From positions 62,001 through 126,000 of the forward strand of contig QCNR01000001.1 in NCBI GenBank assembly GCA_003210075.1: 64,000 nt of DNA, written 5' to 3'. The notes beneath the pieces were generated by a model. That model saw nothing but the letters and a program-made list of their open reading frames with translations, was not told where the DNA came from and ran no database searches. The DNA is from Pelagibacteraceae bacterium AG-426-G09. Its GTDB lineage: Bacteria > Pseudomonadota > Alphaproteobacteria > Pelagibacterales > Pelagibacteraceae. Shown piece by piece: positions 11,212-22,246 of the stretch (position 1 is its first letter; each line of letters begins with the position of its first letter). The translations under genes were made by a program, and so were the position numbers.

Positions 11212-11620
11212 AATTTTTCAGTTTCTCATTTATAGAGGAAATTTTCGGACACAATTTTGAGCATACTTTTTCAAAATTTTGTTTAAGATCTTTTACTTTT
11301 GCAAAATTTGATCTCTCTATTTCAATATCCATTAAAAGATATATAGCCTCTTCATTTTTTGGATCCAATAATAGAGTTGTTATAAGATTTTTTTCTTCTT
11401 CTTTTGAATTTTCTTCTATTTTGAAAATTTTAGCTAAATACAAATATGATCCTGCTTCTTTTGGATTAAAAACTATATCTCTCTGAAATAGAAACTTCGA
11501 CTCCTCATATTTTTCTTTATCAAAAAGTTTTTTAGCCTCATCGTAAAAACTTTCTTTTGAATACGTGTTACTAATTAAGAATAAACTTAATACTAATGTT
11601 ACAAAAATTTTTTTGATCAT
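11189..11620 (-). CDS. Small secreted TPR-like protein
   Basis: N-terminal signal peptide, TPR-like helices; lies between guaA and guaB. Confidence 0.6.
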   Translation of the reverse strand: MIKKIFVTLVLSLFLISNTYSKESFYDEAKKLFDKEKYEESKFLFQRDIVFNPKEAGSYLYLAKIFKIEENSKEEEKNLITTLLLDPKNEEAIYLLMDIEIERSNFAKVKDLKQNFEKVCSKLCPKISSINEKLKNFDTKNES

Positions 11621-12685
11621 TTATCTAATTACTTTATCGATGTTATGTACCATACTTTCATAGAAACCAGCTTTTGTTATTTTAACAAATTTGGGTTTAT
11701 TTTTAAGATTCTTTATTTGCTTACAACCTAGATAACCCATTGATGATCTTAATCCTCCTACTAATTTATAGACAATTTTTGATACTGATCCTTTATATTT
11801 TATAAAACCTTCCACTCCCTCAGGAACATATTTTGAACTATCAATTTGTTTTTTTTGAAAATATCTGTCAGCTGAACCTTTATTCATTGCTCCAATGGAT
11901 CCCATACCTCTAAAGCTTTTAAATAATTTTCCATCTTTTTTAATAATTTTCCCTGGCGCTTCATCTGTCCCAGCAAATAAAGATCCTATCATTACAGCAT
12001 CCGCTCCAGCTGATAAAGCTTTAGCAATATCACCTGAAAATTTGATTCCACCATCTGCGATTATTACAGTATTTCTTTTTCCTAAACCGTTTCTAACATT
12101 TAAAATTGCACTCAGCTGAGGAACGCCAATTCCTGCAACTAATCTTGTTGTGCAAATTGATCCTGGTCCAATTCCAACTTTTAAAATATCAACCCCCAAT
12201 TTAATTAAAAATTTGGCAGCTTCTGCAGTTGCGATATTTCCTGCACATAATGCTGTCTTTTTTGCTTTAATTTTTTTTATTTTTTTTATTATATCTGCAA
12301 CTTTTCTTGTATGACCGTGAGCTGTATCAACAACAATTAAATCTATATCTTCTTTTAAAATATTTTTTGCTCTCTCAAATTCATTTATTCCAGCGCCAAC
12401 AGCTGCGCCCACTAATAAATTTTGCTTTTTTACTTTTCTTATTTCGGCTACTTGTTTTTTAATATCTAGATTTCTATGAATTACTCCAATCCCTCCTGCT
12501 TTGGCTATTGCAATACACATTTTAGATTCGGTTACTGTGTCCATAGCAGATGATAATAATGGGACTTTAAGCTTTATATTCTTAGTAATTTTTATGCTTG
12601 TATCTACATCAGATGGTAAAACCTCAGAGTACTTTGGAGCCAAGGTGACATCATCAAATGTTAGTGCTTCTTTAATGGTATCCAT
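11621..12685 (-). CDS. guaB: IMP dehydrogenase lacking the CBS (Bateman) module
   Basis: 354 aa; [21 protein letters not shown]..., catalytic [36 protein letters not shown], flap [10 protein letters not shown]-like [19 protein letters not shown]; no CBS insert. Confidence 0.95.
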   Translation of the reverse strand: MDTIKEALTFDDVTLAPKYSEVLPSDVDTSIKITKNIKLKVPLLSSAMDTVTESKMCIAIAKAGGIGVIHRNLDIKKQVAEIRKVKKQNLLVGAAVGAGINEFERAKNILKEDIDLIVVDTAHGHTRKVADIIKKIKKIKAKKTALCAGNIATAEAAKFLIKLGVDILKVGIGPGSICTTRLVAGIGVPQLSAILNVRNGLGKRNTVIIADGGIKFSGDIAKALSAGADAVMIGSLFAGTDEAPGKIIKKDGKLFKSFRGMGSIGAMNKGSADRYFQKKQIDSSKYVPEGVEGFIKYKGSVSKIVYKLVGGLRSSMGYLGCKQIKNLKNKPKFVKITKAGFYESMVHNIDKVIR

Positions 12686-12723
12686 AATCTTTTATATACG
12701 ATTCTTTCATAAATAAAAGTGAT

Positions 12724-13335
12724 CTATCTTAATTTTTTACAAATTATAAAACTTTCCTTTGACTCTTTTCTGCTTGAAGGTGGTTTATAAATGTTTGTTT
12801 CCTTAAAGGTCAATTTTGCCTCACCTACAATTTCATTGAATGTAGATCCCATAAATATCTTAGATACAAAAGATCCATTTGGTTTAAGTTGATCTTTTGC
12901 AAATCTAAGAGCTTCAAGACACAACTCTCCAGTGACAACAGCATCTAAATTTTTATTTCCAGTAGTATTTACAGCCATATCAGACATAACAAGATCAATT
13001 TTTTCTTTAAAATAATTAATTATTTTTTCCTTAGAACTTTCTAGATTAAAATCACCAATAATTTGAAAGGAATTTCCAATTGGTTCTATTTTTTTTAAAT
13101 CAATGGAGAGAAGTTTACAATTTTTATATTTCTCAATTACAAATTGTGACCATCCTCCTGGTGCCGCTCCCAAATCAATTACTGATAAACCGTTTTTAAG
13201 AATTTTGTATTTATCGTTAATTTCCTTTAGTTTATAAACTGCTCTTGATCTAAACCCTTCTTGTTTAGACTTTTTAACATAAATATCTCTGTGCTGTCTA
13301 TTAATCCACTCTTTTGATATTTTATTTTTTTTCAA
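12724..13335 (-). CDS. rlmE: 23S rRNA (uridine-2'-O)-methyltransferase RlmE/FtsJ
   Basis: FRSRAVYKLKEINDKYKIL...VIDLGAAPGGWSQ...DLVMSDMAVNTTGNK. Confidence 0.94.
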   Translation of the reverse strand: MKKNKISKEWINRQHRDIYVKKSKQEGFRSRAVYKLKEINDKYKILKNGLSVIDLGAAPGGWSQFVIEKYKNCKLLSIDLKKIEPIGNSFQIIGDFNLESSKEKIINYFKEKIDLVMSDMAVNTTGNKNLDAVVTGELCLEALRFAKDQLKPNGSFVSKIFMGSTFNEIVGEAKLTFKETNIYKPPSSRKESKESFIICKKLR

Positions 13336-14246
13336 TTAACTGGATACCTTAAACTTTTAGAAATTTTATTTTTCTGTAATGTTTCAATATCTATTTTTAT
13401 AGATTTGTCTATTCTCATGTCTTTACCATCTCTCCAAATACCAGCGGCAAGATGCATAATACCTATTGGAATATTTGGTAGAAAAGGTTCTACAAATTTA
13501 CTTTTATTTTCGTCAAACTTTGGAAGTAAATTACTAGCAATCCAATTACAGTTTATTGGTAAAAACTCTGTTTCAACTTCATCAATATAAACACTTATGT
13601 TTATTGCTAAGCCTTCTGATCCAAAAATTTGACCTGCGCTTAAGGTTTGTTTTAAATTTTCTTGCCAAACTTTCCAACATTTCGAATTTTTTTCTAAAGA
13701 AAAAACACCGATGTTGATATGTGGAGCAAATGCTAATTTTCTAGCCTTTTCAATTCCAATTTTAGAACTGACTGCATGCTTAAAGTTTTGAGATTTTATT
13801 ACCGCTAATTTACCAAAGAGCCATTTTACTTTTGACGTTATTCTATAACCAGGAGCCATGGTTTGAGTAATACCAAGCTTACCATCCTCACATGCTTTAA
13901 AATATAGTTCAACTGATGACCACTCTTGAACCCAGGCATCGCAATCAATCCATAAATACTTTTTATATTTTGGGAAATAGTTAGGTAGAAAAGCTCTTGA
14001 AACTTGGCTTTTTAACCATTCTTTCCCTCTAACTTTAAATCCGGGTACTTCTATATCCCATTCTGCATTTTTTATTTCATCAACTTTTTCTGACAATATT
14101 TTTTTTTGTTCTTTTGTTAGTCCAGCATCAAGTATGCAAATAGCAAAAGATTTTGATTGATCAAATTTTTTAATTGAATCAATTAATTCATTTAAAAGTT
14201 CAAAATAATTTGAGTCAGCTAGTGAAACTATCGTATTTTCTTTCAT
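13332..14246 (-). CDS. Glycosyltransferase-like protein (GT8-like)
   Basis: 304 aa; YLWIDCDAWVQEWSSVE DxD-like motif; family assignment tentative. Confidence 0.55.
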   Translation of the reverse strand: MKENTIVSLADSNYFELLNELIDSIKKFDQSKSFAICILDAGLTKEQKKILSEKVDEIKNAEWDIEVPGFKVRGKEWLKSQVSRAFLPNYFPKYKKYLWIDCDAWVQEWSSVELYFKACEDGKLGITQTMAPGYRITSKVKWLFGKLAVIKSQNFKHAVSSKIGIEKARKLAFAPHINIGVFSLEKNSKCWKVWQENLKQTLSAGQIFGSEGLAINISVYIDEVETEFLPINCNWIASNLLPKFDENKSKFVEPFLPNIPIGIMHLAAGIWRDGKDMRIDKSIKIDIETLQKNKISKSLRYPVN

Positions 14247-15040
14247 TAAAGTATATCTTCATGATCATCACTATCATCAAATTGTGTCGAAAATTTTTTC
14301 TTTAATGAAAGATAATGCATTGAACTTATAGGTATAATCAAAAGATATATTAAAGCTGAAATTAAAATAGTATTAAATGTAAAGATAAGCAGTAACCCAA
14401 AAAACAACACTATACCAAACAATAAAAATATTGTTGTACTTCTTTTAACCACAATTTTCTTTAGTGAATATGTTGGAATTTTACTTATTAAAAGCACAGA
14501 TATAGTTAAAAATAAAATTGGAACAAATATATTGTAATTTAAGTTAAAAAATTGAATTTCACTAAAACTATATATTAATGGTATTAAAACTAAAATACCT
14601 CCTGCTGGTGAGGGCACCCCTTCAAAAAAATTATCTCTCCAGGATGGTCCTGCATTGGAACTTACATTAAATCTTGCTAGCCTCAATGCTACACAAATAA
14701 CATAAATTAATGAAATTAACCAACCTACTCTCCCCAAATCTTTCATGACAAAAAAATACATAATAAATGCAGGAGCAACGCCAAAACTAATTACATCTGT
14801 AAGTGAGTCTAATTCTTTTCCAACTTTTGATGCTCCGCCAATTAATCTTGCTATTCTTCCATCTAAGCCATCAATGATACCTGCAACAATAATTGCTATA
14901 ACCGCCATTTCAAATCTGCCATCAAAAGCAAATTTAATTGATGTAAGTCCAATACAAACACCTACTAAAGTAAAAATATTAGGTAACAGCACTCTTGGAT
15001 TTTTTGGTTGTACAATTTTAAAATTTTTTTTTGTTTCCAT
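14246..15040 (-). CDS. pssA: CDP-diacylglycerol--serine O-phosphatidyltransferase
   Basis: IIVAGIIDGLDGRIARLIGGASKVGKELDSLTDVISFG (CDP-alcohol phosphatidyltransferase motif). Confidence 0.95.
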   Translation of the reverse strand: METKKNFKIVQPKNPRVLLPNIFTLVGVCIGLTSIKFAFDGRFEMAVIAIIVAGIIDGLDGRIARLIGGASKVGKELDSLTDVISFGVAPAFIMYFFVMKDLGRVGWLISLIYVICVALRLARFNVSSNAGPSWRDNFFEGVPSPAGGILVLIPLIYSFSEIQFFNLNYNIFVPILFLTISVLLISKIPTYSLKKIVVKRSTTIFLLFGIVLFFGLLLIFTFNTILISALIYLLIIPISSMHYLSLKKKFSTQFDDSDDHEDIL

Positions 15041-15688
15041 TTATCTTTTTGCTAATAAAGTTTCTCCTGCTAACGATCTTTGCTCTAACTTAACAAGAGG
15101 TTTATAATTCTCAAAATATATATCTGCTCTACTTCCAAATCTAATCATGCCAATTCTTGATCCTTGCTGAATAACATCATCCTTAGAACATTCGGTCACA
15201 ATTCTTCTCGCAATTAGACCTGCTATTTGAACTACAATTACATCCTCACCAAAAGAGTTATTAATTTTGTAGTAACATCTTTCATTATCTTCGCTAGCTT
15301 TATCCATAGAAGCATTAATAAATTTTCCTGCTACATAATTTATTTCTGAAATTGAACCTGAGCATGGAGATCTATTAACATGACAATCAAATACATTCAT
15401 GAAAACACTAATTTTTGTCATTTTTTTATTTTCTAAACCTAATTCTTTTGGTCCATTAACCTCTTCCACTTTAATTATTTCTCCATCAGCTGGACTAACA
15501 AGATAATTTTCACTATTAATTGATTGTCTTTCTGGATCTCTAAAGAAATAATAACACCAGATAGTTAACACTAAACCTATTAGTCCTAGAAAAGAACTAA
15601 TAAAATATAATACCATTGTTACTAAGCCGAATATAACTATAAACTTATATCCTTCAGCGTGTATTTTTGGAAAAACTTTACTTATCAT
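15041..15688 (-). CDS. psd: Phosphatidylserine decarboxylase (archaeal-type short form)
   Basis: YFFRDPERQ..., VSPADGEI, FMNVFDCHVNRSP, GMIRFGSRADIYF. Confidence 0.95.
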   Translation of the reverse strand: MISKVFPKIHAEGYKFIVIFGLVTMVLYFISSFLGLIGLVLTIWCYYFFRDPERQSINSENYLVSPADGEIIKVEEVNGPKELGLENKKMTKISVFMNVFDCHVNRSPCSGSISEINYVAGKFINASMDKASEDNERCYYKINNSFGEDVIVVQIAGLIARRIVTECSKDDVIQQGSRIGMIRFGSRADIYFENYKPLVKLEQRSLAGETLLAKR

Positions 15689-15756
15689 AACCTTTATTGC
15701 TAATTTTTTTTAAACATGTATATAAATCACTGTCTATTAAAAGATATACCTAAAAT

Positions 15757-16971
15757 ATGAGCAAAATTAAGGTTAAAAACCCTGTCGTCGAGTTGGATGG
15801 CGATGAAATGACTAGAGTTATTTGGGAATTTATTAAGAATAAGCTTATCCTTCCTTATCTAGATATAGGTATCGAATATTATGATCTTGGCATGGAAAGT
15901 AGAGATAGAACTAATGACCAGATAACTGTTGATAGTGCCAATGCTATAAAAAAAACTGGAGTTGGAATTAAATGCGCAACAATAACGCCTGATGAGGGAA
16001 GAGTAGAAGAATTTAAATTAAAAAAAATGTGGCGTTCGCCAAATGGTACAATAAGAAATATAATTGGTGGAACAGTATTTCGAGAACCAATTATTTGTAA
16101 AAATATACCAAAATTAGTTCCTTCTTGGACAGATCCAGTTGTTATTGGAAGACATGCTTTTGGGGATCAGTATAGAGCAACAGATTTCCTAGTCCCAGGA
16201 AAAGGTAAATTAGAACTTAAGTGGACATCTGAAGATGGCGGTGATGAAAAAAAATTTGAAGTATTTAATTTTACAGGACCAGGAGTAGCATTATCTATGT
16301 ACAATTTGGATAAATCAATTGAAGATTTTGCGAGATCTTGTTTAAATTATGGATTGATTAAAAAATGGCCAGTTTATCTTTCGACTAAAAATACAATTTT
16401 AAAAAAATATGACGGTAGATTTAAGGATATTTTTGAGAAAGTTTTTCATGAAGAGTTTAAGTCTGATTTTGAAAAAAATAAAATAACTTACGAACATAGA
16501 TTAATCGATGATATGGTTGCGTGTGCTATGAAATGGAGTGGAAAATATATTTGGGCATGTAAAAATTATGATGGAGATGTTCAATCAGATACAGTTGCAC
16601 AAGGTTATGGATCATTAGGATTAATGACAAGTGTATTGTTAGCTCCTGATGGAAAAACAATGGAAGCTGAGGCAGCACATGGAACTGTCACAAGACATTT
16701 TAGAATGCATCAACAAGGTAAAGAAACTTCAACAAATCCAATTGCATCAATCTTTGCGTGGACAAGAGGTTTAGCACATAGAGGAAAACTAGATAACAAT
16801 AACGAATTAATTAAGTTTTCAGATACTCTAGAAAAAGTTTGTATAGATGCAGTTGAAGGTGGATCAATGACAAAAGACCTAGCAATTCTACTAAGTCCAT
16901 CAACGAAATTCTTAACTACTAATCAATTTTTAGATGAATTAGATGGTAGATTAAAAAAAAAATTAAATTAA
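15757..16971 (+). CDS. icd: NADP-dependent isocitrate dehydrogenase (eukaryote-like type)
   Basis: [27 protein letters not shown]...[22 protein letters not shown]...[12 protein letters not shown]. Confidence 0.98.
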   Translation: MSKIKVKNPVVELDGDEMTRVIWEFIKNKLILPYLDIGIEYYDLGMESRDRTNDQITVDSANAIKKTGVGIKCATITPDEGRVEEFKLKKMWRSPNGTIRNIIGGTVFREPIICKNIPKLVPSWTDPVVIGRHAFGDQYRATDFLVPGKGKLELKWTSEDGGDEKKFEVFNFTGPGVALSMYNLDKSIEDFARSCLNYGLIKKWPVYLSTKNTILKKYDGRFKDIFEKVFHEEFKSDFEKNKITYEHRLIDDMVACAMKWSGKYIWACKNYDGDVQSDTVAQGYGSLGLMTSVLLAPDGKTMEAEAAHGTVTRHFRMHQQGKETSTNPIASIFAWTRGLAHRGKLDNNNELIKFSDTLEKVCIDAVEGGSMTKDLAILLSPSTKFLTTNQFLDELDGRLKKKLN

Positions 16972-19626
16972 AGATTTAAGATTATCTAAAGCTTCATCTA
17001 TTTTTGAGCTATCAACTCCACCGGCTTGAGCAAAATCTGGTCTTCCACCACCACCTTTTCCTCCAATTATTTCTGAACCTTTTTTAGCAAAATCAACTGC
17101 ATTATATTTTTTTGTTAAAGTATCTGTTATACCTACTGCCAAACCTATTTTATCATCTTTACTTGCAAAAATAATTACAATTCCTTCACCTAACTCTTTT
17201 TTTCCTTTATCAACTAATTTTCTTAATTCTTTTGGTGGAAGGTCTTTAATTTTTTGTAATCTAACCTTGGTTCCACTTATATTTTCATCTTTAATAATAT
17301 TTTTTGTTTTATCATCTAAAATTGATCCAACAGACAAATTATCTAATTGCTTTGTTAATTCTTTAATTATTTCAATTGGATTTTTTTTCTCTAGATTTGG
17401 TTTTGCGCCAAGTTTAATTATTTTTTCTGAAAGTTCTTTTATAGTTTCCTCATTTTTTTGAGCAGAAAGATCAGAGAGTTTTTCTTTATTTTTTAAATAA
17501 TCATTTAATTGTTTTTCTCTTAAAGCCTCTACTCTTCTAACTCCAGCTGCAATTGATGATTGGCTTACAATTTTAAATTTACCAATATCAGCTGTATTTC
17601 TTACATGGGTACCTCCACATAATTCTGTGGAAAAATATTTGTTTTTTTCATCTCCCATGGATAAAACTCTTACTTCATCACCATATTTTTCTCCAAATAA
17701 TGCTAAGGCACCATTATCTACAGCCTCTTTTGGTGTCATAAGTCTTGTTTTAACATCAGATTTGGTCTCAACCATTGAATTAACAAAGCTTTCAATTTTC
17801 TCTATTTCTTCAGGTGAAATTGGCTTCATATGACTGAAGTCAAATCTTAATCTATCTGCCTCAACTAAAGATCCTTTTTGTGTCACGTGAGTTCCTAAAA
17901 CTCTTCTCAATGACTCATGTAATAAGTGCGTTGCTGAATGATAAGCTCTTATATTTTCTCTTCTTTCAACGTTAATTTTTAATTCAACACTTTCATTAAT
18001 TTTAATTTCACCAGAAATTACCTTTCCATAATGAACAAACAGATCTCCTAATTTTTTTTGAACATCTGAAACTTCAAATTTACAATTGTTTGTTATTATT
18101 GCTCCAGTGTCACCAACTTGTCCTCCAGATTCTCCATAAAAAGGTGTTTGATTTAAAATAATCATACCTTCATCACCAGCCTTTAAAGACTCTACTTGTT
18201 CGTTATTTTTTAACAAAGATTGAACAACACCCTCTGCTTGATCAGTTTCATATCCAAGAAACTCTGTTGCTCCCAATTTGTCTCTAATTGCAAACCAAAT
18301 ATCATCAACCGCACTATCTCCAGAACCTCTCCAATTTTTCTTTGCAAGTTCCCTACTTTGTTTCATTAGTTCATCAAATTTTTTATTATCTATTCCAAGT
18401 GATTTATTTTTTAAAATGTCTTGTGTTAAATCTAATGGAAATCCATAAGTATCGTAAAGTTTAAAAGCAACTTCACCTGGTAAAACTTTGTCTATTTTTG
18501 TAATTTCTTCATCTAGTATTTTCATTCCTCTTTCAAGAAGAACTAAAAATTTTTCCTCTTCCATTTTTAAAGTTTCTTTAATTAAAGCTTCTGCTCTTTT
18601 GAGTTCTGGGTAGTTTCCGGACATCTCGTCCATTAACGTTTTAAAAATATTATAAAAAATTGGTTCTTTAGATCCAAGTAAATGAGAGTGTCTCATTCCT
18701 CTTCTCATTATTCTTCTAAGAACATATCCTCTTCCTTCGTTTGAAGGTAAAACTCCTTCAGCAATTAGAAATGAGCTTGCTCTTAAATGGTCAGCTATAA
18801 CTCTAAAACTTGATAAATTATTTTGATTTGGCATCTTTTTAACGGCTTCAGATGTAGCACTAATAATTTTTTTAAAATGATCTGTTTCATAGTTGTCGTG
18901 AGTTCCTTGTAATAAGGCTGCAATTCTCTCTAAACCCATACCAGTGTCTACAGATGGTTTTGGTAAATTAATTCTTTTATCTTTTGTAATCTGCTCAAAC
19001 TGCATAAATACGAGATTCCATATTTCTATGTAACGATCGCCATCTTGATCTTTTGTACCTGGCAAACCACCTTTTAACTTATCTCCATGATCAAAAAAGA
19101 TTTCAGAACAAGGACCGCATGGACCAGTTTCCCCCATCGACCAAAAATTATCTGAAGTTGGTATTCTAATTATCTTGTTTTCGCTTATGCCTGCAATTTT
19201 TTTCCAAAAGTTAAATGCTTCATCATCCTGGTGAAAAACTGTTACATAGAGCTTATCTTTATCAATTCCAAAATCTTTAGTAACTAAATTCCATGCTAAT
19301 TCTATTGCTTGATCTTTAAAATAATCGCCAAATGAAAAATTACCAAGCATTTCAAAAAATGTATGATGTCTAGGTGTATAACCAACATTTTCTAAATCGT
19401 TATGTTTTCCGCCAGCTCTAACACATTTTTGTGAGGTAGTTGCACGAACATAATCCCTTTTTTCAAGTCCTGTGAACACATTTTTGAACTGGACCATTCC
19501 TGAATTAGCAAACATCAATGTAGGATCATTATTAGGAACTAAATTACTAGACTCCACAATAGTGTGATTATTTTTCTCAAAATATTTGAGAAAAGTAGTT
19601 CTTATTTCATTTAGTGTTTTTGCCAT
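16963..19626 (-). CDS. alaS: Alanyl-tRNA synthetase
   Basis: [66 protein letters not shown]. Confidence 0.99.
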   Translation of the reverse strand: MAKTLNEIRTTFLKYFEKNNHTIVESSNLVPNNDPTLMFANSGMVQFKNVFTGLEKRDYVRATTSQKCVRAGGKHNDLENVGYTPRHHTFFEMLGNFSFGDYFKDQAIELAWNLVTKDFGIDKDKLYVTVFHQDDEAFNFWKKIAGISENKIIRIPTSDNFWSMGETGPCGPCSEIFFDHGDKLKGGLPGTKDQDGDRYIEIWNLVFMQFEQITKDKRINLPKPSVDTGMGLERIAALLQGTHDNYETDHFKKIISATSEAVKKMPNQNNLSSFRVIADHLRASSFLIAEGVLPSNEGRGYVLRRIMRRGMRHSHLLGSKEPIFYNIFKTLMDEMSGNYPELKRAEALIKETLKMEEEKFLVLLERGMKILDEEITKIDKVLPGEVAFKLYDTYGFPLDLTQDILKNKSLGIDNKKFDELMKQSRELAKKNWRGSGDSAVDDIWFAIRDKLGATEFLGYETDQAEGVVQSLLKNNEQVESLKAGDEGMIILNQTPFYGESGGQVGDTGAIITNNCKFEVSDVQKKLGDLFVHYGKVISGEIKINESVELKINVERRENIRAYHSATHLLHESLRRVLGTHVTQKGSLVEADRLRFDFSHMKPISPEEIEKIESFVNSMVETKSDVKTRLMTPKEAVDNGALALFGEKYGDEVRVLSMGDEKNKYFSTELCGGTHVRNTADIGKFKIVSQSSIAAGVRRVEALREKQLNDYLKNKEKLSDLSAQKNEETIKELSEKIIKLGAKPNLEKKNPIEIIKELTKQLDNLSVGSILDDKTKNIIKDENISGTKVRLQKIKDLPPKELRKLVDKGKKELGEGIVIIFASKDDKIGLAVGITDTLTKKYNAVDFAKKGSEIIGGKGGGGRPDFAQAGGVDSSKIDEALDNLKSLI

Positions 19627-19676
19627 ATTCTCTAAAAATACAGCTTTTTTTTTCTATGTCTATATGTCTATATGGG

Positions 19677-19705
19677 AAAAAGGCGCCCTTTCGAGCGCCC
19701 TTTTT
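19677..19705 (-). terminator. Rho-independent terminator of recA
   Basis: Minus strand AAAAAGGGCGCTCGAAAGGGCGCCTTTTT: GC-rich stem (one bulge, GAAA loop) followed by a T tract, 20 nt after the recA stop. Confidence 0.85.
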
Positions 19706-19724
19706 AACAACTAAAAGTTATCTG

Positions 19725-20843
19725 CTAATTTTTTTTGGAAGGTGCTTCTTCTTCAACAGGTGCCACTTTCTCTTTTTCGATAGGATTTCCTTCGATTTTT
19801 TTAGAAATTAAACCAGCTTTTTCTCTTATGGTCATTTCAATTTCAGCAGCTGCTTTTGGATTTTGTTCAAGATATAGTTTCGCATTTTCTTTACCTTGTC
19901 CGATTTTCTCACCTTTATAAGCATACCAAGCGCCTGATTTTTCAACTATTTCAGCTTTAACACCTAAATCAATCAACTCACCTGTTTTGCTAATTCCTTT
20001 TCCATACATTAGGTCAAATTCAACAACTTTAAATGGTGGTGCAACTTTGTTTTTCACAACTTTTACTCTTGTTGTGTTTCCAATTACTTCATCTTTATCT
20101 TTAATTGCTCCAGTTCTTCTAATATCCATTCTAACAGAAGAATAAAATTTTAAAGAGTTACCACCTGATGTGGTTTCTGGACTACCAAACATAACACCAA
20201 TTTTCATTCTGATTTGGTTAATGAAAATAACCATTGTATTTGTTCGTGAAATTGAGCCTGTTAACTTTCTTAAAGCTTGACTCATTAATCTAGCTTGAAG
20301 ACCAACATGATGATCTCCCATATCACCTTCTATTTCAGCTCTTGGAGTTAGCGCTGCAACAGAGTCGACAACAAGTACTGACATTGAGCCTGATTTAATT
20401 AAAGTATCAGTAATTTCTAACGCTTGTTCACCAGTGTCTGGTTGGGAAATTAATAGCTCTTCAGTATCTACACCTAATTTTTTTGCATAAACTGGATCTA
20501 AAGCATGCTCTGCATCAACAAAGCCACAAATACCACCAGCTTTTTGAGCTTCTGCAACTACTTGTAATGCTAATGTTGTTTTTCCAGATGACTCTGGTCC
20601 ATAGATTTCAATAATTCTTCCTTTTGGAAGTCCGCCTATACCTAGTGCTAAGTCTAAACTTAAAGATCCTGTAGAAACAGACTCTACATCCATAGCTTTT
20701 TGCTGGCCAAGTTTCATTACAGAACCTTTTCCAAAATTATCTGTAATTTGGCTTATTGCTGCGTCTAAAGCTTTATTTTTTTCTTTATTTTCCAATTCTT
20801 TATCTTTTGTGGATTTCACCACTTTTAAGTTATTTTTCGTCAT
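19725..20843 (-). CDS. recA: Recombinase A
   Basis: [27 protein letters not shown]...[24 protein letters not shown]. Confidence 0.99.
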   Translation of the reverse strand: MTKNNLKVVKSTKDKELENKEKNKALDAAISQITDNFGKGSVMKLGQQKAMDVESVSTGSLSLDLALGIGGLPKGRIIEIYGPESSGKTTLALQVVAEAQKAGGICGFVDAEHALDPVYAKKLGVDTEELLISQPDTGEQALEITDTLIKSGSMSVLVVDSVAALTPRAEIEGDMGDHHVGLQARLMSQALRKLTGSISRTNTMVIFINQIRMKIGVMFGSPETTSGGNSLKFYSSVRMDIRRTGAIKDKDEVIGNTTRVKVVKNKVAPPFKVVEFDLMYGKGISKTGELIDLGVKAEIVEKSGAWYAYKGEKIGQGKENAKLYLEQNPKAAAEIEMTIREKAGLISKKIEGNPIEKEKVAPVEEEAPSKKN

Positions 20844-20893
20844 TTTTTGCCTCTTTTTTTACGTTTTTTAACAGTCGAATCATGTTTTATTAT

Positions 20894-20908
20894 GTACTAC
20901 TTTTGTTC
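20894..20908 (-). promoter_or_regulatory. Candidate LexA/SOS box upstream of recA (one mismatch)
   Basis: Minus strand GAACAAAAGTAGTAC, i.e. GAAC-N7-GTAC versus alphaproteobacterial GAAC-N7-GAAC (GTTC-N7-GTTC); about 50 nt upstream of the recA ATG. Confidence 0.5.
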
Positions 20909-20950
20909 TCATTTGCAATATAAATATTTTTTTAGTTAAAAAGGGTTGAT

Positions 20951-22246
20951 TTACTTGAGGTTTAGATAGCTGCTTGTAAGCAGTCCAATTGATTTTAAAA
21001 GATTATACTGAGCAAGAAGATAATTTCTCTCAGCATTTGTTAGAGAGATTTGTGCATTTAATAATATTGAGTTGGATTGAATTACATCTAATGTAGATCT
21101 TGACCCTGCTCCACTTAAATACTCTGCTGTAATTCCCTCGTTTGCTATTTCAGAGGCTTTAACTTGTGCTCTTACAGAATTTAAAAAACTTTCAGATGAT
21201 TGAAGATTTGCCCAGGCGCTTGTAACTTCAGTTAAGTTATTTTTAATTGCATTATCTAAAAGTAATCTTTGCCTTACTTTAATGCTTTGATTTTTATCTA
21301 TTGTCGCAAACTTTTTTCCACCAGAATAAAACGGCCAACTGACTGTTGCTTTTAAAACATCTTTTTCTCTTTCATCATAAGTAGTACTCAGATCTTCGGT
21401 ATAGGATCTTTCAAGAGATAAGCTTGCTGTTGGAGCTAAATCTGATTTTGCAATTATAATATCTTTTTCAGCCTGCTCTAACTCTAATTCAGCAATTTTA
21501 ATATCATGATTATTTGTTTTTGATAATTCAATTGCATTTTCCAAACTCGTTGGAATATTTACAATTGCCTGTATTGATTTCATTAAAGTATTTATATCTA
21601 TTCTTCCAATTACATTCTCATAATTTAATTTACTAGTAACAACTTCATTTTGAGATTGAATGTATTGAGCCTCTGCACCTGCTAATGAAGACTCTGATTG
21701 TGCAACATCAGATAATTTAACCTCTCCTCTTTCTAATCTTATTCTATCTGTTTCCAATTGAGATATTTTTAGTTCAACATTTTTTCTATTAATTTCTTCT
21801 TTTTCTTTTGCTGCGACAAGACCAGAATAAGCATCAATTGCTTTATATAAAATATCTTGTTCTTTATTCAGTAATTTAGCTCTAGCTAAATCAATTCCAA
21901 TTTTTTTCTTTTGATAATCTGCTCCTCTTCCAAAATCAATTAAAGTTTGCTCTAATTTTATTGAAGTTGAAAGTGGATCAACATCATTTATTGATGCATC
22001 TCCACCAGATTGATTTGTAAGCTTTTTTGTATCCTCTTGACTTTTTGAAGTTGTAATAGTGGCACTTGGAAGATATTCACTTCTTATAATTTTTAGATCT
22101 TGTTCAGATACAATTAAATTCTCCCTTTCGGCATTTAATTCTGCATTACTTTTATATGCTGCCTTCAAAGCCTGCAGAATTGTTTGTGCTGAAGCATTTC
22201 CAATCAATAAAAGTGATAAAAATATAACTGTTAATATGTTTCTCAT
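20951..22246 (-). CDS. tolC: TolC-family outer membrane efflux protein
   Basis: 431 aa, signal peptide, coiled-coil TolC repeats (TSIKLEQTLIDFGRGADYQKKKIGIDLARAKLLNKEQDILYKAIDAY). Confidence 0.9.
   Translation of the reverse strand: MRNILTVIFLSLLLIGNASAQTILQALKAAYKSNAELNAERENLIVSEQDLKIIRSEYLPSATITTSKSQEDTKKLTNQSGGDASINDVDPLSTSIKLEQTLIDFGRGADYQKKKIGIDLARAKLLNKEQDILYKAIDAYSGLVAAKEKEEINRKNVELKISQLETDRIRLERGEVKLSDVAQSESSLAGAEAQYIQSQNEVVTSKLNYENVIGRIDINTLMKSIQAIVNIPTSLENAIELSKTNNHDIKIAELELEQAEKDIIIAKSDLAPTASLSLERSYTEDLSTTYDEREKDVLKATVSWPFYSGGKKFATIDKNQSIKVRQRLLLDNAIKNNLTEVTSAWANLQSSESFLNSVRAQVKASEIANEGITAEYLSGAGSRSTLDVIQSNSILLNAQISLTNAERNYLLAQYNLLKSIGLLTSSYLNLK

Noticed and set aside
19652-19674. 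TCTATATG-like triplicate between recA terminator and alaS
   Set aside because: Very short and imperfect tandem repeat in AT-rich spacer; nothing else supports function.
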